Positions 1 through 11,660 of a DNA stretch of 64,000 nucleotides are shown here, in pieces; the stretch's first letter is position 1; every line of letters starts with the position of its first letter. The DNA is from Perkinsus olseni (lineage: Eukaryota > Perkinsozoa > Perkinsida > Perkinsidae): the NCBI GenBank assembly GCA_013115135.1, contig JABANP010000196.1:26464-90463 (forward strand), written 5' to 3'. The notes under the pieces were generated by a model. That model was not told the origin of the DNA. It saw nothing but the letters and a program-made list of their open reading frames with translations, and searched no databases. Made by a program: the position numbers and the translations under genes.

Positions 1-298
1 AGGGGATGGTAACACGTCGCTTGGGCTTAGCTCGAGTCTTACAGTGGTGTTGTTGTCTATCGGAATATCTAGTCTGGGTGGGAAGTGGTCCTTAGGATCG
101 CTCAAGGATCCGCAGGTGCTCTGGCTGAGTGGGTTTGTCGATGGCTCGTCTATAGGTTGTTCGGAGGGAGGCTGGCGGGCTGCTGGAGTTCGACGCCCCG
201 TGCACTGTTAAAGGCGTGGAGTCCTTCAGTGAAGAGGAGAAAGGGAAGTAGTAGTGATGATGGGAAAATGCGGTAGAGAGAAGATTCTTTATTCCCAG

Positions 299-3200
299 GC
301 TGGGTCGAATAACTACATGGGAGGAAGCAGTCGAGCGTGGCATTCTGCTGCAGAGTGTCGTCAACGCCCTTGAGGCCTCCGGGGTGAGTTCCTCCGTCCC
401 GTTGTTGGACGAACGGGACAGCTATTCTGATTCCATCAGGCTGCTCGACCTACCCCGATCCAGCAGCATGCTATTCCTGTTATAGCCGGAGGCGTGGATG
501 TGGTGGCAAGCGCTCAGACTGGCACGGGTAATAGTCAGTAAAGGATACGTCTTGGAGACAGTTGTGGTACTCTCAGGGAAGAGCCTAGCGTTTATTGCTC
601 CTATAGTGTCGAAGATTGGTAAAATGTCTTCGACTGTTCCTCGACCCTTCTTTCCCGGGAGGTAAGACATCGTGTCAGAACGATTCCTGCGAACGACGCC
701 AAGGACTGGCCCGAAGCATGACTGCGGTCGAGTTCCTCGATGGTCGACGTTGCGCGCTGTAGCAGCTATAGATCTCTGAGGGAGTGGGCTCTTATGGGAT
801 TGTGGTTCAGGATGGCCCAGGCGTCACCGCTGTGCATGGTGCTGGCCCCGACAAGAGAGCTGGCGATGCAATTGGTGAAGGACTTCGAGGTGAAGGAGTC
901 CGCTGTTGGTGGAGACTTGTGGATTCTCCGTTCTTCAGTCATGCTCTGTGAGTCTGGAGAAGGGAGAGATGTGTCGCGCGAAGGCTGCTTATGGCGGGGA
1001 GACCGCATCGCGTCAGGTGAGACGGGATTTCCCGATCCGCGGGATACCTCCGTTACTGGTAGGCGGATCGCATCTGTGCGGAACAGCTCGATGTACTGGT
1101 TGCAACCCCTGGTAGACTGCTCGAGTTCAACGAGACGGGGAGGGTAATGGTGACAATTCCTTCATCTTCATGGGCCATGAATCATGACTCTCCAGGTGTC
1201 TCTGGGGTACGTCAAGTTCCTCGTGTTGGACGAGGCTGACCAGATGCTGTCGATGGGACTTGAGGTGAGAAGTGCTATCCGGCTGTACATTGATATGTTT
1301 CGCTTACGTGTTATTGGCGTGAGTATGTATAAGTTTGTACATACTTACCGATACATCATACTTTTTTATGAGGGTCGCTAACGAAATAGACGTTGCATCT
1401 GTACGGTCAGCATGTAGCGTACCATTACTTCGCGGTATCCTCGCCGGTGCCAAAAGCCTTATTCCTCAGGCGTATGTTAATAACATATTGATGGAGACCG
1501 ACCTGACGGAGCCTAATGGTCGTCAGACACTTCTGTTCTCCGCGACCATCGACAATCCCAATTTGAAGCCATGGCTCGAGGGAGAGGTACGGCCTTCACA
1601 ACTCTCTGCTGTTCCTGATATCCTCAGCCAGACCCTTCTCCGGAAGCAAAGGGTTACGATCGCTGTTGGACGTGGGCGAGGGGCTGGCGGTGCTGGAGGA
1701 GCTATGCGATGCAATGTTGCCCAGTCTGTTCGGGTGTTGAGGTCGGACCAGGCTAAGGACCAAGCGCTTTGGGAGGATCTAGCGCAGCTCGACATCGTTA
1801 ACGGAGAGCAAGTAAGTACATCCGAGTTTCCTCTCTAAGTCATGAAAGATTCTCGAAATCACTCCAATGACTGAGACATGTGTAGCCTTGGTGATCAATA
1901 CAGGTATGAATGAAATTATCAGGATATCGGCTAACTCTTGCCGTTGGGAAATGCTTATCAGCATTAACTATTGATTTATCGATGCGGTTTGGTCTCTGCG
2001 GCCCAGCATTTTTCCCCCAACGCATCGTAAGCGCTGGTTCAGGCCATCATTTTCGTGTCATCTCGTGATCGAGGCAAGGACCTTCATAAACGTATTTGCG
2101 GAAGCGGGAAGCTGTGCTGCGGTCTGTTACAGGGCAAACAACTGCAGACTGTCCGGGAGGAGGTTGTCAGGAGGTAGGATGTGATAATGGGAGGCGATCG
2201 TTACATGTTCCTCATCTTCTGAATTGTATGGCGTATCCACAGGGGATATCTTCTCGTGCTCTTGACCGATGATGGTCATCATCGGAGCCGTTCTCGGCTA
2301 TTGCCAGGAGATGGCTATGAATGATACCGCGTATCCCGAGTCGGGGTCTCCGACCTACTCGTTTTGTCAGTGTGACTGTAAAACGTCTGTGAGCTTTGCC
2401 ACGAACTCGATGCAGCAAGAGAATCGTTATCTGAGATTGAACTCGAACGGTGTAGATGTTGATCCTGTATCTCCGAGCAGATCACGCAGGTCAAGTACAA
2501 TCATTGGAATACACCCGGCGTTTATTGCGAGTCTCGCAATGCGAGACTTGCTATGCGAGTTACCCGGCGGAAACAATGCCCGCTGTCAATGAACCCAAAG
2601 CGGCGGACCGTTGAACTTGCAGTGGATGATCACTATCTGGATGATGTATCGGTACACTTCTGAGGACCATCGGCGACGAGGATGGGGAGATTCTGGAGTC
2701 CGATCTTGCTGTAGACGATTCAGAGCGGGATATGTCAATGATAGCTGTTGATATGACGCATCACATTGCCCCTCTTCGGGTACTCTTAAGAGGAGGAGGA
2801 AGGTCATGGAGCTGATCTGCATAGACATCGTAGACCGTTGCCGGTCGGCAATCTGGGTGGCAATACGTTCCGATACGTGTTGACATGGATATGTGCTGGC
2901 TCGATCTTGTTGATTCGATAACGCGTTACACGAATCAGGATCTGTATCAGGAGGAAGGTGATCAACTTTGTTAGCGCAGAGGAAATTCCACGACCCCATT
3001 TGCATTACCTGGACGCGAGCAGGTGTCTGGGGTACATAGTCTTCCACATTCTGCTTGGTGCGTGTCCATGGACCGTGTCGCGGACCGCGGGAGGGACTCA
3101 AGCGCGATCTAGCTATGCAACCCTTTCGCGACAGGGAGCTGACTGTTAGCGGAGCCCTTATCATGAAATCCATACCCTCCGACCACAGACGATTCAGTCT

Positions 3201-4130
3201 CCCGCGCCCCTGTGTTGCATCCTGGGTGCCAGTGATGGTATGTAAGCAGCCCGCGAGTCCGCAGTGGCGGAGACCTGTAGTGTTTGCGACGACATCTCGA
3301 ATGATCATTGCGCATTTTTTATTCACACTCTGGGTTCCATGGCGGCGCCACTTGAAGGCGGCGTTGCTCGGGAGTTAGCGCTTCCCTCATGGCTTGCGCT
3401 CATTCAGATTCCGTGCGAACGAGGATCAAGTCCTGGTTTCGACCAGCGTTGCAGCCAGAGGCCTGGACTTCCCAAATGTGACATTAGTAATTAATTACGA
3501 TATGCCAGAGAGTAAGGCCAACAACATTCGCTCTGTGCGTCTTCCGATCGTCTTCGTGCCAGTGGACACTTTGACCTGCACTCATCGTTTGTGGTGGTGT
3601 GCAGGTATTGAGACGTACACACATCGGATCGGTCGGACGGGCCGCATCGGTCACGAGGGTCGCGCTGTCGCCTACTACAATCCGGCAAGCAAGGACCGGC
3701 GAATTGGTGATGCCTTGATAAGCTTTCTGAGGAAGTATAATCAACCGGTTAGCGAGGAGCTCGAGGCTGCTGTTCGGCCGAGACGGGTAAAAAAAACTGC
3801 CTGGTTCCTTGAACCCTCTTGGTGAACTCGTCGAGTACCTCATGCTTTTCTTGTTTCAGCACAACTTTAGAAGACAGTATCAAGGATATAGTTCTGACCG
3901 TAGCGGACCAGGTGAGGAATGGTGGGATACGGAAGAGGGAATTTTTGCACATGTCGACCCGAGTTCAAAGAGCATACCAATTCCGCTGCCATTCGTCAGG
4001 GCCTTCACCCTCTAGCGATCGGTGGAGCTACGGCAGTTCGAGACAGCTAGATCGTTCGCAAGAGCGTAGTGGCCATCGCCGTCCCGAGAGGGATAGGTCG
4101 GATGGGTCGTCTCGGTACCGCTCATGGTGA
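299..4130 (+). CDS. DEAD-box ATP-dependent RNA helicase (Ded1/DDX3-like), multi-exon
   Basis: ATP-dependent RNA helicase that remodels RNA/RNP structures. Reading across GT-AG introns gives the motifs in order: WEEAVERGILLQ exon (about 314-383), Q motif PTPIQQHAIPVI (from about 448), motif I AQTGTGKS split by an intron at 528-576, Ia PTRELA (about 850), TPGRLLEF (about 1110), II DEAD (1229-1240), III SAT (1539-1547), LAVGR-like TIAVGR (about 1660), IV IIFVSS (about 2050), V ARGLDF (3454-3471), VI HRIGRTGR (3622-3645). An RS/G-rich tail ends at TGA 4128-4130. The TIAVGR segment and tail resemble Ded1/DDX3/Vasa. The interval between motifs IV and V (about 2210-3340) is unusually long and I could not join it cleanly. 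It may hold extra exons, a long intron or a lesion. The first exon is not identified. At least eight introns are visible. Confidence 0.85.
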
Positions 4131-4468
4131 TCGAGAAAGACTCCCGTGTAACGATAAGGTTTCTACTTACTCTGTTGGTTGTCGAGCTGCCCAGAGGCGA
4201 GATCTCCAATTTGTTTAAATTGTTCTGCAGTCGGAAGCGAGTGGCCTTCACTCGCCCTTGTTTCAACGATCTAGGGCTTGAGATGAAAGCAGGCCCTGAA
4301 AGGACCTCTTCTCGAACCTGAGGAGATGTTATTCGCTCTGTGTTGCCCGTAGGGTTGCTGATACCCAGACCCCCCTCATTCGAATAAGTCCGCTCTGGGT
4401 GACTCCTATTAGAAGGAGCTAGTTTTCTACTTTGACGATTAATATCCCTTTATCTCGAACTGCTTGCT

Positions 4469-6123
4469 ATGGCGGATTCTCCACGGTTTACGGAGTTTGT
4501 CTCACGAGTCGCTGCGGACCCCCAAGCACGACTGGTTGTCATCAGCAGCGGAGGGACTACGGTGGCCCTGGAACGTCGAACTGTGAGGTGAGCCCTTCTC
4601 GTTTCCGCTCACGAGCGATAATAGCATGGTTTTGAAAAAATCGGGACAGAAAAATTTCTGGTCGCGGAGCTGGGTGGCGTTGATGTTCATGTTTCACTTC
4701 GTGCAGGTTTTTGGACAATTTCTCGACGGGAAATCGGGGCGCGGGCATGGCCGAGAGTTTCATCATGATGAATGAGGAACCGTCGTCCAGTAAATATTAC
4801 GTGGTCTATTTCCATCGGAAAGGTGAGGGATGATTCTCGAGTTTTATCGGCGAGATCCGATTCAACCAGGTGGGGCAGCTGTGCTATGCCTTTCGTTCGT
4901 CACCTCCCCGACGCAACGGAACAGCTGGAGTTGATGAGCAGGGGAGATCAGGGCATGCAGTTCGACTCTTATATACAGGTAACACAAGGCACCACCAGTT
5001 TGCGATGGCTGATTGTGTAGAGAATAACGGTGTTTTCAGGCTCGCCCTTCGTCAGACGTTTTAAGTCGCTATCTGCTTTGTGTCGGAATTCTCCAGTGTC
5101 ACTGAGTAAGATCCGCACCACGTCGCGCTCATCGCGTTCTGCTGCTTCGACCACTTGGAATAACACTATCGCCAAAGGCGTGGTGAGGCGAAAGAGCCTC
5201 ACTATCTGTGCATAGCCCATGCCAAAGACAAATGCGCGCGCCACAGCAATACGAGAGATCTCATCGACTCTATACCGCTGCTTCGAGCCATATGAACCCT
5301 TCAGACGCTTCTTCCGCTCGGCCGCTTGGATCAGTGTATGGTTCGCTCGGTCTCCTGTGGACGGCTGTCCCTCGCGGAGCCGAGAGTGTCATTGGTTCAG
5401 TTGAAGGCGGCACCGATGGTCATGCAATCTGTTGTAGTTACTTGAGTTCCCTTGAGAAGATCGCGAAGATTGTTTACCCCCTGGGCCCTCGGGCAGCACT
5501 AATACTAGCTGCTGCGGTATCCGACTTCTACGTGCCTCTCGACCAAATGCCGGAGAACAAGATCCAGAGTGGCGCGCATCAGGCAGACGGCCTCACGCTG
5601 CATCTCACGGGTGTTCCGAAAGTTTTGGGCCGCGTGAAAGGGACGTGGTGTCCGCAAGCGCTGGTCAGTCAGAGGAGCCCTGACGTATGAGTTGGATCTC
5701 CCACGTTCAGGTCGTCTCGTTTAAGCTGGAGACCGATCCTGACATACTCTTCGAGAAGGCTAGCGGGGCGATCAAGAAATACGGCGTTGATGCCGTGGTC
5801 GCGAACGTTTTGGAGGTATTGAGTCCGAGGTCCCGGGTTCGATCCCGAGGCTCGGCATTATTCGTCCGAGACGCACTTGGCTCTGGCTGAATTTCTCTGG
5901 TGCTCAGTCGCGATACCGGAAGCTTTGGATAGTTCGTGGAGCAGAGAGCGTCGACACCGATCGCCATTACACGACGCGGCTCATTACCAAGCCAGAATCT
6001 GAAGGTGATTTATCGGCCATAGTCTGCTGTACAGCTACCTCCGTCGTGTCAGATATCGAAGGGGTGCTGGTGAAGGCTCTCCAGGAACTTCATACTCATC
6101 ATATACAGCGCGCTTCACAGTGA
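4469..6123 (+). CDS. PPCS: Phosphopantothenate--cysteine ligase, multi-exon
   Basis: Second step of coenzyme A synthesis from pantothenate: joins cysteine to 4'-phosphopantothenate. ATG 4469 opens MADSPRFTEFVSRV, followed by the nucleotide-binding VISSGGTTVALERRTVR. An intron (4588-4706) leads to FLDNFSTGNRGAGMAESF (exon 4707-4822). Later exons give SLEKIAKIVYPLGPRAALILAAAVSDFYVP (about 5445-5550; the AAAVSDFYVP block is diagnostic) and MPENKIQSG. After a short intron (about 5665-5708) comes VSFKLETDPDILFEKA...VVANVLE (about 5709-5816). A last exon starts after about 5920 and ends at TGA 6121-6123. Length and motif order match eukaryotic PPCS. The exon structure between 4823 and 5440 is unresolved. 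Confidence 0.88.
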
Positions 6124-6294
6124 CTTTCTTTTATTCAACCTTCGGCCTCATCACCTCGGTTCTGCGTTGTGACATTGGGGGTGGTTCATAGTACCACTAG
6201 ATGCCATGCTCGCCACGTTGGTGCTGAGCTGGCGAGGCCGGGCTTACCCGATCTTCATCACAGTCGAAGCCACTTGTTTTTTTTATCGTCGGCC

Positions 6295-7337
6295 ATGTCG
6301 GCGGAGCAGCGAGGTTCTCAGCAGCTAGGGAGTGAATGGGAGTATCACCAAACCCAATGGTACTCCTCGACGGCCCCGACGCCGGCTCATCACCGGTGCT
6401 AGGTACAAGCGCATGATGCGCGACGCCAAGTTACGGAACGCTTATCAAAGTGATTGCTTTGTTGACCTCATGCAAGAGTATGGGCGGAGGGCAGCTGACG
6501 CGGCAAGTCCTGGTCCGGTGAGCAACACATTACATTGCGATGCTGAGGATAGCACAGAGGGCCGACAGATTGGGCCAGGTGAGACCTTGTTGTCGGAGGG
6601 ACTCCCTCGATGGTTCGCTTGTGGATAGGCTCATCGAGTATTGAGTCCTCGCTTTCGTCGAGCGCGCATGTCGCTGAGGCGGTGAATCAGAAGAACGAGG
6701 CGATGACGATGTTATTGAGGGATCTCCAAGAGGAGATAAGATGCCGAGATTCTGAGTTGGCTCAGACACGCCAGGAGCTGGCGGAGAGAGTAGAGGAAAA
6801 TGCCAAACTCGTGGCGCAAGGTGGGGGTTTTTACTCTAGTCGTTGGCCAATTGGCGTTGCGGAAAAAGCTGTGAGAAGTGCGCCAGCTTCAACCATCAAG
6901 AAGCGCGGACGGCTGCATATCGAAATGGTACACTTGAGGCGCGTGATTCACTTCGCGCTCTCTACAACAATGAAACGGCTGATCGATATATCAGTGATTT
7001 CCTCTCTCCAATATACATAAGCAGTCCAACTTTTACAAGTAAAAATCACGTACCGAGGAAATGATCTCAATTTTCGCGATTTGTGTCTCAGAGTGGCGCG
7101 CACTGTAGTCGTTGCCCGACTTGCAAGGAATGCGCGGTCTCTTCAGGTGAATCATTGGAGGCGGCCGTTGAGTTCAAGTCGAGTGAGGTTGCACGTATGC
7201 GTCAGGAAATAGAAGTGCTGAGTGAGCAGTTGGACTTCTTTAAGAAGTGCGGTGTCGGGGAGGAGTGGACTCTTGTTGACTATGAAGAGACGTCCCCAAA
7301 AGACGATGGCGATGGCCATGAGAATCGGTCGCCCTAG
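6295..7337 (+). CDS. Hypothetical coiled-coil protein, multi-exon
   Basis: No family recognised. ATG 6295 starts a Gln/Ser-rich N-terminus (MSAEQRGSQQLGSEWEYH). The next frame gives a basic segment with YKRMMRDAKLRNAYQSDCFVDLMQEYGRR (about 6405-6490). A strongly heptad-like stretch follows, rich in E/L/R/Q (EAMTMLLRDLQEEIRCRD..., about 6690-6820). A Cys-containing segment CGKSCEKC lies near 6860. A final exon has VARMRQEIEVLSEQLDFFKK and an acidic tail GEEWTLVDYEET ending at 7337. The frame changes are bounded by plausible GT and AG dinucleotides. The pattern fits a cytoskeletal or scaffold coiled-coil protein, but the function is unknown. It lies 170 bp downstream of PPCS on the same strand. 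Confidence 0.5.
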
Positions 7338-8514
7338 CTGGGACCTGGCGTTTCAGGTTTCAGGACCACCTCGGCGTGGCTCGATCACCAAAAGCATGAG
7401 GTTGATATCATACTTAGAGTGCAATTCGGAAAACCATTGACCATTCTAGTAGTTGTCGCCGTGCTTTGCGTTAGTTCGAGTCTCTCAAATCGCAAATGCA
7501 TGGAAGACTGTACTAGAGGTCAGCAACCGTTACTGGGCTTCAGGAATGAACGATACAGAGTACGTCTCAAACGACAGACCTAGTAGGGTCACGGGGGCCA
7601 ATACGGAAGTGAATTGAAATTGTTACATCTTTTGTCAGAATGCATCAGTCAAACACGAATAGACTCTATACGCGATTTGTGGTTGATGCGGTAGTGCACT
7701 GCTTTTCGAACGGCCCCTGTTAGTGTATATAAAGACCTGAACAAGGCCCTTTCTCGATGGGAAGAACGTCTTCAGAGGTGCCAGCAAAGAGTATCGAAGG
7801 AAAATATCGAACCCTCGAAGCACTCCGCCATCGGGCCTTTGGTCGCAAATATACCCCGCAAAGGGCAGTGAAATCGCGGTGCCAGTCGCTTGAAGTCGTT
7901 GATTTGACTCGCAATCGGGCCACTGCGAGCGTACTTGTTCTCCCGTATTGTGAAAGGGGCGACCAGCGCTCACACGCGCCACTTGATGTCCCGCAAAATG
8001 AGGAAATCACCATCATCGCGACAGGCGCGTTTCATAGCCTCGGAAACGAGCAGACAAAATCCTGACGAGTACACTAAGATCGGCATAAATCCTAAGAGTG
8101 ATATAATGGATGAAGCAAGACGAGCTACACTAAGACGAGTTTCCTCGTTGTGAGCACACCGATTGCGTGTCTTGAACGGAGACAGCTCCTCTGAGTGGTT
8201 GCTTGAGTGCCAATTCCCGCATGATAGCGCCGAGCCGATATCGCCAAGTTTGCTCTTCGTGAATCACGGTATAAAGACGACCTCACCGGACCTCAGTACG
8301 CTGACCAAGTCAAGTCAAGTTGTGCCGGCTTTCTGCCGGTCCCTCACCTCCTCTTCCCGGGCCGGGAATCCCGGCACTACCACAGACCAGTACGAATCGA
8401 AATGGAAAACACACTCGCCTATAAGCTGAGCATAGAGACGTCGCTTCACTCTGGTCGCCTACAATGCAGTTGACTCCTATACCGCGCTACTCGTAATCCA
8501 TCATCTTGCTATGG
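7338..8514. other. Region without a recognised gene
   Basis: Overlapping open frames occur on both strands (plus 7757-8065, minus 7635-7982) with no recognisable motif; neither is convincingly coding. The stretch carries single-base-centre palindromes such as the 7+1+7 palindrome at 8354-8368. Confidence 0.4.
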
Positions 8515-9022
8515 AAGTCACGGCTGTCTCCGTCTTGGCATATCACTAAGTTTCAGCTGCCGATACGCTAGAACTATGCCACGTATCGGTTAATAACGGT
8601 CAGCACGTCCCTGTCGTTTGGATGAACGCCTTAAGACTATCTGCGGTCGGCAGTGTCATTTACCATTCTCTCTCGGAGAGATTCTCTCCTCCCGTGGGCC
8701 AATCGCTTCGGTGAAGATTCTGACAATCGCAGAGCGGGTACGTACACACAGCTGTCTGAGGCTAGCGCGTGCGTGTTTTCGCTATACAACTGCTTCAAGG
8801 AACTTCTAAGCTTGATCTGATTGCATTCTAACGCTTTAGTGACGGGGATTTTTCTGCTTCTACTCTGTTGCGTCCGAGAACAGCGATACCCGCAACACTG
8901 AGAGCCCTTGGCGTCAGCCTTGCCCCAACTCACCACATAAAATCGAGCTATGGTTCAATTCAGTATTCTCGCAGACACCCAGTTGTAGTTTCATCTGTAT
9001 AGCAACTCCACTGTCTATCTTA

Positions 9023-9790
9023 ATGATGAACATTCTTACGACCTGGCTGATGGTCATTCAACTTTTGGCGGTCGCGACAGGCCAACTTTCTGGTAGATTC
9101 CGCTACGATGCGGGAGACTACAGTTTGGTTCTCGATGTGGACAAGGACGGTGATGTCAGATTGACCGTCGATGTGCCTCGGAGGCGCTTCCGCAGCCGCT
9201 CATTCCCTCTCTCGGGTGGGACTCGAAGCGTGGCCCAAGTTGACGGTTCTTTCTCCATCTTCAATTATACCGTCGACGCCTCGCCCTCTGCAATCTCTGC
9301 CAACTGGTATCGGCCCATCCGTCGCCGAGTTCGAAACACTAATATCGAGCAAGGAGATTTGACTAATCTAGGCTTCACTGACCTCGGCACTATCTACGCT
9401 CGCTATCAAAGCCAAGAGATCGTCTTCGAGTGGGAGACTGCCCCTCTGTCCCCGGGCTTGTTCTCATTCCGTGAGCCCACCGGTGACCAGGTTGAGGTAG
9501 ACTACCGCGTATCCTCTGACGACCTTGTCGATGTCCGCGTTGGTTGTCGCGGACTGGATGGTGTTCGCGCAACCTTCAAGTTGGTTGGAATCACGAGCCC
9601 CCGCAACATTTACTTCTTGTTCCCTCACGAAGGCAGCTCCTACCCGACGTTCCGTAGACAGGTGATAGATCTGTGCGGAGAAGTGAGAGACTTTTTCGAT
9701 TTCATAAATTTTGCTGACCAGAACAGGCTCTATGTGCCCTTCTCGCTCGGAGGCCGACTTTCATCACAATTGCCTCTCGACAGGGTATGA
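9023..9790 (+). CDS. Secreted protein, lineage-specific family (copy A)
   Basis: Single-exon 255-residue protein. Residues 1-20 form a signal peptide (hydrophobic LTTWLMVIQLLAVATG, likely cleaved just after). The mature part starts SGRFRYDAGDYSLVLDVDKDGDVRLTVDVP, a D-rich beta-like repeat, followed by a basic RRRFRSRSF patch and two conserved Cys (VGCRGLDG and IDLCGEV). I do not recognise a Pfam-type domain. Paralogues lie at 14103-14870 (about 95% identical), at 19330-20053 on the minus strand (frameshifted) and at 17486-17690 (fragment). The clustering and secretion signal suggest an exported multigene family. A role in host interaction is conceivable but is inference. Confidence 0.8.
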   Translation: MMNILTTWLMVIQLLAVATGQLSGRFRYDAGDYSLVLDVDKDGDVRLTVDVPRRRFRSRSFPLSGGTRSVAQVDGSFSIFNYTVDASPSAISANWYRPIRRRVRNTNIEQGDLTNLGFTDLGTIYARYQSQEIVFEWETAPLSPGLFSFREPTGDQVEVDYRVSSDDLVDVRVGCRGLDGVRATFKLVGITSPRNIYFLFPHEGSSYPTFRRQVIDLCGEVRDFFDFINFADQNRLYVPFSLGGRLSSQLPLDRV

Positions 9791-10275
9791 GGCAATGAGT
9801 GACGATACTTCAGTGCTGCAGGATTTTGTAGTTGCGCTGACAGCGAGTTGGCTTTTATCATCATTAAATATTCTGGCCGCGGCTGATGCAAGTCTGCTCG
9901 TTCAGATGCCGGCCTGTACTATCCTTCGGTCACCAAACTTCTCTTTTTCTGCTCACTATCGATCAGAGACCCTTCTCGTTATTTCGTCCGTATTCAGAGG
10001 ACGTCTCGCCCTCAGTAGATTGTTGAGTGTCGCTTAGATCTATGCTCAGACCGCATATGTGTGTGCCGCAGCGCTGAGGATCTTCTCCGGAGAAGTCCCT
10101 TGCGGCCGCAAAGCTGAGGGAAGCTTGGATGGTCGTCATTTCCCACGATAGATCTCAGTAGCTCCAGTCCCACTCTGAGTGAGCTACTCATAGCCAGGTC
10201 TCTCTTGCCTCTATCCCCCTCTGTCTGTGCAAGGCATGGGCAAGTTTTGTAAGCATTCGGATAGAGGGCGCGTAT

Positions 10276-10292
10276 GGCTCAGTGACTGAGCC
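10276..10292. repeat. 17-nt palindrome, 8+1+8 bp
   Basis: GGCTCAGT-G-ACTGAGCC. The matching unit B site (15361) has only ggctcagtccg, so about 14 nt were gained here (or lost in B). Confidence 0.9.
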
Positions 10293-10437
10293 TCAGTCCG
10301 TCTATCCCCATTTCTGTATCGAAGCCTGCTCCTTGAGTGACCGGCATTGCTGCGCAGTACACGGCTTCCGTCAGGGGATGACCCTCTCGACCCTCTTGAC
10401 CCTGCGTTGTACGAGTGCATCAATCAAATCTCTCGTG

Positions 10438-10454
10438 CAGCACGAGTCGTGCTG
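10438..10454. repeat. 17-nt palindrome, 8+1+8 bp
   Basis: CAGCACGA-G-TCGTGCTG. The unit B counterpart near 15538 reads ctcgtactgtattgg without the inverted copy. Confidence 0.9.
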
Positions 10455-10637
10455 TATTGGCATCGGTTTTACCGTTTTAGCGTTCTTCACGGAGGGCGAA
10501 GCTCACTGGGAGCCTAGGAGACTAGCTGCTGGACTGAGCATCCGAAGGCGCAAGTCATTGCCAAGAATTTTCACTATAATCCCTTCAGGATTTGATGGTG
10601 ACAAGCCTCTATGACCAAGACCAAGCCGTGCAGTATC

Positions 10638-10674
10638 ACGGAGAAAGCTGAGTTCTGAACTCAGCTTTCTCCGT
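10638..10674. repeat. 37-nt palindrome, 18+1+18 bp
   Basis: Perfect arms of 18 bp around a single T. Unit B lacks the right arm at the matching site (15750-15770). It truncates the methyltransferase reading frame of copy A. Confidence 0.92.
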
Positions 10675-11141
10675 TCACTCAGAGTTCAATCAGTACTGGT
10701 ATCCTTGCAAGACCATCAGAACTCTCATGGATGAACTAATACACCTACTACAGCGCCTGAATGCAGATGGGCTCCCACGCGTTGCCTGTATGTCGACATC
10801 CAGTGTCTACTTCACCCTAACAATGGCACCGGAAGTCTCAGACAAGCTTGAATGCTGGCTTTTCGACTTCGACCCGCATCTCTTGCAGGGAGAGAGGTGT
10901 GTTAAGTTCGACTACCGCGAGCCCAAGAATGCCCCGTTCGATCTGTGCCACACTGTCGACTGCGTGTTGATTGATCCCCCCTTAATAACAAAAGAAGTTT
11001 GGGAGAGTTATGCGATAATGACGAAGCTGTTAGCTGCAAGTGGCGGCCACTTCATTGGCTCGAGCGTCCGCGAGAACGGCGAGCTTCTCCATGGACTACT
11101 TGAAATGGCGGCTCTGCCGTTTGAGCCATCCATCCGGGATG

Positions 11142-11184
11142 GATACACGAGATTAGGGATGGACCATCCCTAATCTCGTGTATC
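11142..11184. repeat. 43-nt palindrome, 21+1+21 bp
   Basis: Perfect 21-bp arms around a single A. The right arm (ccctaatctcgtgtat) is the ancestral methyltransferase sequence, present once in unit B near 16212. The left arm is an inverted extra copy. Confidence 0.92.
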
Positions 11185-11352
11185 AATATAACTTCTTCAC
11201 CAACTACCCTCCGTAGGGCGCATTTAGGCATGTCAACAGTGAGGTGTAGCACGGCGACGGTGTGAGAATCATTTTCAGTATGAATCACGGCATCCGTGCT
11301 CCCGAGTGATGATCATTCCACTCTGCACCTGCCAGGTGCCACCTGGTCTCTC

Positions 11353-11369
11353 GGCAGTAGACTACTGCC
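11353..11369. repeat. 17-nt palindrome, 8+1+8 bp
   Basis: GGCAGTAG-A-CTACTGCC. Unit B near 16381 has a single ggcagtagtg. Confidence 0.9.
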
Positions 11370-11538
11370 AGTAGTGTAATACGCTCAATTGTGGAGAATT
11401 GCCTACAACAATAGAATTCTGACTGTTCTTCCAACTTCGGCGAAGACATGAACGTTGGTTCCAGCGTATGCTGGTGTACCCATGTGCTCACGGTCTCTGG
11501 GACAACCTCTAGTTCTGGACGTTATTCACAGAGCGTTC

Positions 11539-11560
11539 GAAGCTCAGAGCTTCAAGCTCT
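11539..11560. repeat. Two overlapping 7+1+7 palindromes
   Basis: GAAGCTC-A-GAGCTTC (11539-11553) overlaps AGAGCTT-C-AAGCTCT (11546-11560), as if the second inverted duplication used the first as template. Unit B has a plain gaagttctg here. Confidence 0.85.
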
Positions 11561-11660
11561 AGGGTTATCACTATGAACCTAATCGGGCGTGTTCGATTTC
11601 CGACGGGAAATTCCCAGCCCAACAGCGTCTGGTTTGAGGCTCCCTGTACTAGCTTACCAG

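Larger units (their letters stand above)
9791..10610. other. Intergenic spacer of unit A
   Basis: No supported gene. It aligns with 14871-15721 of unit B, with many substitutions and indels. It contains the 17-nt palindromes at 10276-10292 and 10438-10454, which are absent at the matching positions in unit B. Confidence 0.5.
10611..11249 (+). pseudogene. eEF1A lysine methyltransferase, broken copy A
   Basis: Decayed copy of the intact gene at 15722-16294. The original ATG is at 10611. Soon after it, an inverted duplication (10638-10674) creates an in-frame TGA and shifts the frame. A second one (11142-11184) derails the C-terminus after FEPSI. Between them the body is open (10727-11173) and keeps WLFDFDPHLLQGERC, the catalytic-type DPP motif in VLIDPPLITKEVW, and LLAASGGHFIGSS. 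A protein starting at Met 10727 would lack the N-terminal YWYS motif typical of the family. I call it a pseudogene, although a shortened product cannot be excluded. Confidence 0.75.
8515..11660 (+). repeat. Tandem unit A (secreted protein + eEF1A methyltransferase)
   Basis: First of two diverged direct copies of a ~3.1-kb block (the other is 13565-16780, offset about 5.08 kb). Homology runs from a shared start (cggctgtctc) through both genes to about 11660. Beyond that, a short segment (ggctccctgtactagctt) is inverted relative to unit B. Coding parts are more conserved than spacers. The spacers differ by small insertions, many of which are perfect palindromes. Confidence 0.8.

Noticed and set aside
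2586..3326. 246-codon minus-strand ORF
   Set aside because: No motif, low-complexity composition, and it lies antisense inside the plus-strand helicase gene; most likely a shadow frame.
5826..5862. GGTTCGATCC B-box-like sequence in the last PPCS intron, suggesting a tRNA
   Set aside because: The T-stem does not pair (ccggg against ccgag) and no D-arm, anticodon arm or matching acceptor lies upstream; that sequence is PPCS coding exon.
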